In this document: in pieces, positions 4,656-6,161 of the stretch
Layout: each line of letters starts with the position of its first letter
Position numbering within the stretch: the stretch's first letter is position 1
Source of the DNA: Actinomycetota bacterium
Lineage (GTDB): Bacteria > Actinomycetota > Actinomycetes > Nanopelagicales > Nanopelagicaceae
Direction: 5' to 3'
DNA: 6,161 nucleotides
Assembly: GCA_009700155.1 (NCBI GenBank)
Contig: WLMP01000054.1
Span: forward strand, 1-6,161
Translations under genes and position numbers: made by a program
The notes under the pieces: generated by a model
What the model was told of the DNA's origin: nothing
Databases searched by the model: none
Seen by the model: the letters and a program-made list of their open reading frames with translations, nothing else

Positions 4656-6161
4656 CTAAAGAATAATTTCATATGATGGATTTAAAATAATTAATTGGCC
4701 ATTATTTTCACCCACCATGCCCTCTGCCTTTAATTGAGCGCCTACTTCAAGTCCTGAGATCTCGCGTCTGCCTAAAAATTGCAGAGTAACACCGCCGGTA
4801 CTATCCCAAATCTCAACCTCAACTACTGGTGAGGCACCAGTTGGTGCTGATTTAATTGAGTTAACCACACCTTGTACATGTGCTCTTCTACGCCAAGTAA
4901 TACTGCCAATAGGTGTCATATTCTCTGCATAATGGCTAACTGGTTCATCACTCTTTTGAACAGTTGCAGATGCTGTTAATAAACTCTGTGCCCTGACTGG
5001 CTCTTTAGCTTTAACCTCATTTTTTACACTCTTACTCTGATATGGATGAATTAGAGCAGCATGACCAGAAATAATCTTTTCAACATCAAATGGCACAATT
5101 GTTGCTACCACTCGTTCTAATTGCGAAATAGGTCGAGCAATATCTTCAGCAGTTTGATCATGAAGTAGCCAGCCTAAAACTTTTGAATATGATCTTCTTG
5201 GTAGAAGTAGTGTTAACTCAACGGAGCTATCCGCAGTTGTTCTAATTGCATAATCAACTGCAGCGTTAGGCAATCTGCGATCTGGGCAATCAATTAATTC
5301 AAGTGGCACATCAGAGCAGGCCTCATTTTTTGCCCATTGCTTACTTAAACTATCCGCCTTTAGATCATCAATCACAAAGTGCACCGCAGATAGATTTCTT
5401 GGATTTAAGCTTCTGGCATATCTAATTGCACCTATTGTTGCTAAATCAAAGTTATCAATTAACACAGTCACATCATGTCTAGTAATTGAGGTAGCTCTTG
5501 AACTTTGAACAGTTATGTTTAAAGCCTCTTTTTCCCTGCTGTATTGCTTTCTTAATCTTAAAAATGCATAAACTAAAAATGGTGTCATTACCACTACAAC
5601 CCAAGCACCCTGATTAAATTTGACTACTGCAAATATCAAAACTACAAGCAGTGAAATACCACCAGATAAACCATTAATAATTAATTTTGTGCGCCAAGAT
5701 CCTTGCTTATGAGTTTTAGCGTGCTTTGCCATTCCAAGCCCTGAAAGCGTAAATGCGGTAAATACACCCAGTGCGTAGTAGGCAACTAAATGTTCAACTG
5801 ATGCCCTGGTAACTAAAACTAATATCATTGCAGCTGCTGTTAAAACTAAAATACCATTTGAGAAGTTAAGTCTATGGCCACGTTTAGTTAGCCAATTTGG
5901 CAGATAGCCATCTTGAGCAACAAAGTTAACCACCATAGGAAAAGCGCTATATGTGGTGTTTGCACCAGCAAATAAAATCAACATAGTTGCAGCTTGCACG
6001 ACAATAAAGAAAGCACTACCTAAGGCACCATCGCCAAGTATGGTTTTAGCAATTTGGGAGATAACAGTTGGCGTGCCAGATTCATATGGCATGGCATAAA
6101 TCTTGTGGGCAAAGTAGGAAACACCTAAAACTAAGCTTCCCAAGATTGTGCTCATAATTAC
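4656..6161 (-). CDS. KimA-like APC-superfamily permease with USP-like domain and fused C-terminal OB-fold (5' truncated by window)
   Basis: An inner-membrane transporter, open to the window edge (501 codons visible). The ATG at 6155 aligns inside a transmembrane helix of the family, so the true start lies outside and about 240 residues are missing. About six membrane segments remain (residues from 6155: 1-17, 45-66, 98-117, 122-143, 156-178, 183-201). Family motifs as I recall them from Bacillus KimA are TVISQIA (30-36), ANTTYSAFP (65-73), DGYLPNWLTKRGHRLNFSNG (82-101) and YYALGVFTAFTLS (126-138). A cytosolic universal-stress-protein-like domain follows (226-357); in KimA it binds c-di-AMP and controls K+/H+ symport. 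After a polar linker (360-412) comes an OB-fold-like domain (413-499) with RAHVQGVV, EVEIWDSTGGVTLQFLGRREI and ILNPSYEI. The substrate is probably K+, less surely an amino acid. Confidence 0.85.
   Translation of the reverse strand, partial: VIMSTILGSLVLGVSYFAHKIYAMPYESGTPTVISQIAKTILGDGALGSAFFIVVQAATMLILFAGANTTYSAFPMVVNFVAQDGYLPNWLTKRGHRLNFSNGILVLTAAAMILVLVTRASVEHLVAYYALGVFTAFTLSGLGMAKHAKTHKQGSWRTKLIINGLSGGISLLVVLIFAVVKFNQGAWVVVVMTPFLVYAFLRLRKQYSREKEALNITVQSSRATSITRHDVTVLIDNFDLATIGAIRYARSLNPRNLSAVHFVIDDLKADSLSKQWAKNEACSDVPLELIDCPDRRLPNAAVDYAIRTTADSSVELTLLLPRRSYSKVLGWLLHDQTAEDIARPISQLERVVATIVPFDVEKIISGHAALIHPYQSKSVKNEVKAKEPVRAQSLLTASATVQKSDEPVSHYAENMTPIGSITWRRRAHVQGVVNSIKSAPTGASPVVEVEIWDSTGGVTLQFLGRREISGLEVGAQLKAEGMVGENNGQLIILNPSYEIIL
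4659..4919 (-). other. Fused OB-fold domain at the C-terminus of the permease
   Basis: This segment encodes residues 413-499 of the visible permease. WRRRAHVQGVVNSI, VEVEIWDSTGGVTLQFLG, RREISGLEVGAQLKAEG and ILNPSYEI match the pattern of small actinobacterial OB-fold proteins of about 110-120 residues (the type of M. tuberculosis Rv2694c, recalled from memory). Those are normally separate proteins encoded close to Trk potassium genes. Here it is in frame with the permease, with no stop or start in the linker that would suggest two genes, and it ends the protein exactly. Confidence 0.75.

Noticed and set aside
6153..6155. ATG at 6155 as the start of the permease
   Set aside because: The frame stays open to the window edge, and family comparison places this Met inside a membrane helix with about 240 residues expected before it.
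1..6161. CRISPR arrays, insertion sequences, prophage or defence genes
   Set aside because: No direct-repeat array, transposase or phage-type gene is visible; the genes are core or common accessory bacterial genes.

Overview
The window looks like a piece of a small, streamlined, AT-rich actinobacterial genome. By eye the base composition is roughly 40% GC. Genes abut or overlap, and the longest gene-free stretch is about 110 bases. The actinobacterial assignment rests on an upp gene divergent from a tRNA-adenosine-deaminase-associated protein gene, which overlaps tadA; that associated protein is a characteristically actinobacterial family. The low GC and tight packing suggest the freshwater acI group (Nanopelagicales), but this is an inference from style, not a proven placement.

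Layout: (1) Positions 1-75 hold a possible tail of an upstream membrane-protein gene and a perfect AT-rich inverted repeat. (2) Positions 80-1027 (+) encode a two-domain YdcZ-family DMT transporter, which appears to start at an AUU codon rather than at the first ATG (182). (3) A minus-strand cluster, transcribed upp -> malic enzyme -> dedA (3630 down to 1003), has gaps of 0 and 3 bases. Its last gene overlaps the transporter gene tail to tail by 25 bases. (4) A 110-base divergent intergenic region (3631-3740) carries candidate promoters for both directions. (5) On the plus strand, the deaminase-associated protein (3741-4199) overlaps tadA (4199-4648) by one base. (6) Positions 4656-6161 (-) encode the C-terminal three quarters of a KimA-like APC-superfamily permease; its start lies beyond the window.

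Functions: upp salvages uracil. The malic enzyme feeds pyruvate from malate. DedA is a membrane homeostasis/lipid-scramblase-type protein. TadA makes inosine at the tRNA wobble position, and its small acidic neighbour is a presumed partner of unknown mechanism. The permease is probably a potassium (or amino acid) importer with a cytosolic USP-like domain.

The most notable observation is that this permease carries an extra C-terminal OB-fold domain. It resembles the small stand-alone OB-fold proteins encoded near Trk potassium-uptake genes in other actinobacteria. The fusion suggests those proteins act in potassium transport control rather than in DNA metabolism. The second is the probable non-canonical AUU start, which restores the first half of an internal duplication that an ATG start would delete.
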